Assembly (NCBI GenBank): GCA_963848525.1
Contig: CAWKDZ010000005.1
Coordinates: 620,001-684,000 of the forward strand
Source: JACCTU01 sp963848525
GTDB lineage: Bacteria > Actinomycetota > Thermoleophilia > Gaiellales > Gaiellaceae
Reading direction: 5' to 3'
DNA: 64,000 bases
Numbering within the stretch: the stretch's first letter is position 1; every line of letters begins with the position of its first letter. Shown here in pieces: positions 62,206 through 64,000 of the stretch. A model generated the notes under the pieces. It saw only the letters and a list, made by a program, of their open reading frames with translations, made no database searches and was not told the DNA's origin. Position numbers and translations under genes: made by a program.

Positions 62206-64000
62206 ATGGGGTCGTTCGCCAGGATGGCAGTCGCGATGGCGGCCGTGGCCGCTGCCGCGGCTCTCCCGGCCACGGCCCGCGGGCATGACCATCCGCCGGG
62301 TTACGGCGAGCAGACCCTGATGCAGACCGAGACGGCTGCGCTCGGTGCCGACCACGCTCAGGAGCACGCGGCCCAGCGCGAGGCGTTGCGGCGCTGGATG
62401 GCGCTACCGGCCGCCGAACGCGCGCGGATCGAGCGCCAGGCATCGCAGCAGGCGGCGGCCGAGGCGACCCGGATCGCCGCTGCGCTCCCGGCCGCGGACC
62501 AGGTCGGCCGCTGGGAGCCGCAGACGATCCCCTTCCCCACCTGGGCCCTCAACGCCGTGGTCATCGCGACCGGCGAGGTGATGTTCTGGGGCCGCGCGCC
62601 GCTGAACGGGGACGGCACCACCCGCGACAACGTCACCGAGGTCTGGCTCTGGCATCCGCGGACCGGCGCGCTCGAGCGGGTCCCGGTGCCGCTGATGGAC
62701 CTCGACGGCGACGGCGTGGCCAACGAGGGCGTGCCGTTCTTCTGCTCCGGGCAGTCGCTGCTGGCCTCGGGCGAGGTCTTGCTCACCGGCGGCAACCTCG
62801 CCTACCCGAGTGGGCCCGGCACCGACTTCAAGGGGCTGAACACGATCTACTCGTTCGACCCGTGGACGCGGCGCTGGACCGAGCAGCCGCGGATGCGCCA
62901 GGGGCGCTGGTATCCGACGCAGGTCGAGCTGGCCGACGGCCGCACGGTCGTCGTCGCGGGCTACGACGAGAGCGGCGCCTTCCCTACCAGGTGGAACGGG
63001 GACCTCGAGGTCTTCGCTCCGGCGGCGGCTCGCGGCGGCCGCGGGCGGCTGACGCTGCACGAGGGCGGCTCGATCGTCTCCGGGCCGTACCCGCACCTGT
63101 TCGCGCTACCCGACGGGAACGTCCTGCTCGCAGGTCAGGATCATGCGGAGGAGGACGCGCAGACCGCGCTGCTCGACCCGGCTCGGCTGGATGCCGCGAC
63201 GCCGGGGTCGGCGTGGACCCAGCTCGGGCGCATCCCATGGTGGGCCAAGGCCAGTCAGGCCGCGCTGCTACTGGGCGCGCCGGGCAGCACTCCGCGCGTC
63301 ACCGTGATCGGTGGCTACGGCGAGTACCGCTCCAACGAGGATCAGATCACCGCGGTACCAAACGCCGCCACGCTCGCGGTCGGGCAGGCGACTTGGACGG
63401 ACCCGCTCGTCCCCGACCAGAACGTCGGCCGGGCCTACGCGAACCTGGTCGAGCTGCCGGACGGGATGCTCGTGACAATCGGCGGCGGCTCGGGCATCGG
63501 GGGTCTCGAGGGGCAAAACGAGACCGGCGGCGATCCGGAGCTCAGGCAGGTGGAGCTGCTGCGGCCGGGCATCGACAACACGTGGACATTGGGGCCGGCT
63601 CAGCAGAAGTGGCGCACGTACCACTCGACCGCGGTCCTCCTGCCTGACGGACGCGTGCTCTCCGCCGGCGACGACTACTGGTCGATCAACAACGCGCCGG
63701 ACCCGGGCGTCAAGCCGCCCGGCACGCCGCTCGACCAGGCCGAGATCTACTCCCCGCCGTATCTGTTCGACGGCGAGAGCCTCGCGCCGCGGCCCGCGAT
63801 CACGTCGCTGCCGCCGATGGGCGAGACGGGCGGGGTCCTGTACGGAGAGCGGTTCGGCGTCGGCGTGGCCGGCGCGCGGCCGGTCGACAAGGCCGTGCTC
63901 GTCGCACCGGCGGCCACGACGCACGGCGTGAACATGAACCAGCGCCGCATCGAGCTCGAGGTCTTGACACGACAGCCCGGCGGTCTCGAGGTCCGCGCAC
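62206..64000 (+). CDS. secreted galactose/glyoxal oxidase-like copper radical oxidase, partial
   Basis: 598 codons are visible; the frame is open to the window end. A signal peptide (MAVAMAAVAAAAALPATARG) precedes a helical stretch and a kelch beta-propeller: VPFFCSGQSLLASGEVLLTG holds the Cys and QGRWYPTQVELADGRTVVVA the Tyr expected to form the Cys-Tyr radical cofactor; KWRTYHSTAVLLPDGRVLSA and QAEIYSPPYLF mark the Cu-ligand Tyr/His region and the DUF1929 domain. It should oxidise alcohols or aldehydes outside the cell, releasing H2O2. It lies just outside the island's right border. Confidence 0.85.
   Translation, partial: MGSFARMAVAMAAVAAAAALPATARGHDHPPGYGEQTLMQTETAALGADHAQEHAAQREALRRWMALPAAERARIERQASQQAAAEATRIAAALPAADQVGRWEPQTIPFPTWALNAVVIATGEVMFWGRAPLNGDGTTRDNVTEVWLWHPRTGALERVPVPLMDLDGDGVANEGVPFFCSGQSLLASGEVLLTGGNLAYPSGPGTDFKGLNTIYSFDPWTRRWTEQPRMRQGRWYPTQVELADGRTVVVAGYDESGAFPTRWNGDLEVFAPAAARGGRGRLTLHEGGSIVSGPYPHLFALPDGNVLLAGQDHAEEDAQTALLDPARLDAATPGSAWTQLGRIPWWAKASQAALLLGAPGSTPRVTVIGGYGEYRSNEDQITAVPNAATLAVGQATWTDPLVPDQNVGRAYANLVELPDGMLVTIGGGSGIGGLEGQNETGGDPELRQVELLRPGIDNTWTLGPAQQKWRTYHSTAVLLPDGRVLSAGDDYWSINNAPDPGVKPPGTPLDQAEIYSPPYLFDGESLAPRPAITSLPPMGETGGVLYGERFGVGVAGARPVDKAVLVAPAATTHGVNMNQRRIELEVLTRQPGGLEVRA

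Noticed and set aside
61947..62443. Minus-strand frames containing GGFRTCDLSRVKR
   Set aside because: These residues are the antisense of the tRNA-Val fragment in attR, a common annotation artefact.

Overview
The window is about 70% GC, very gene-dense, and rich in GTG/TTG starts and 4-nt stop/start overlaps (ATGA, GTGA, TTGA). Gene content suggests a soil actinobacterium, most likely class Thermoleophilia (Solirubrobacterales; Conexibacter, Solirubrobacter or a relative). The clues are a protocatechuate pathway, a type-E-like succinate dehydrogenase, a large Alu-domain SRP RNA and an LPxTG protein. This is an inference from protein character; no database was searched.

Layout. 1-5225: beta-ketoadipate operon pcaJHGBDC-pobA. 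5287-11307: small membrane proteins, a berberine-bridge-type FAD oxidoreductase divergent from an HxlR regulator with an operator-like palindrome between them, a MEMO-like protein and a RibD/DHFR-like reductase. 11353-14903: truncated R2-like/SCP2 gene, DrrAB-type ABC exporter, PGPGW protein. 14955-22476: lon-hsp20, an EAL phosphodiesterase, a metallo-beta-lactamase-fold hydrolase and several small genes. 22465-25725: icd-mdh and a site-2 protease. 25753-25986: paired palindromic element. 26098-31114: SdhAB plus a CCG-domain subunit and a phospholipase D. 31226-33570: lysC-asd. 34543-38550: recR, ybaB, dnaX, an ECF sigma factor divergent from an LPFTG protein, and the SRP RNA. 38560-50394: exopolysaccharide cluster with a c-di-GMP-I riboswitch in front of a secreted glycoside hydrolase. 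50418-62134: tRNA-Val and an 11.6-kb integrated island with 50-bp direct repeats, a tyrosine integrase and a DyP peroxidase / enoyl-CoA hydratase / molybdopterin oxidase / DUF4331 module. 62206-64000: a secreted copper-radical-oxidase-like protein, cut by the window end.

How the parts fit. 4-hydroxybenzoate would be converted by PobA to protocatechuate and by Pca enzymes towards beta-ketoadipyl-CoA; Icd, Sdh and Mdh are TCA enzymes. The EAL protein, the riboswitch and the polysaccharide genes suggest c-di-GMP control of the cell surface.

Caution. About 17 genes, including lon, mdh and recR, are broken by single-base indels, nearly all +1 insertions. This looks like residual sequencing or assembly error rather than biology. 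Such genes are given as one feature spanning both frames. Clearly degenerate or truncated relics are called pseudogenes.
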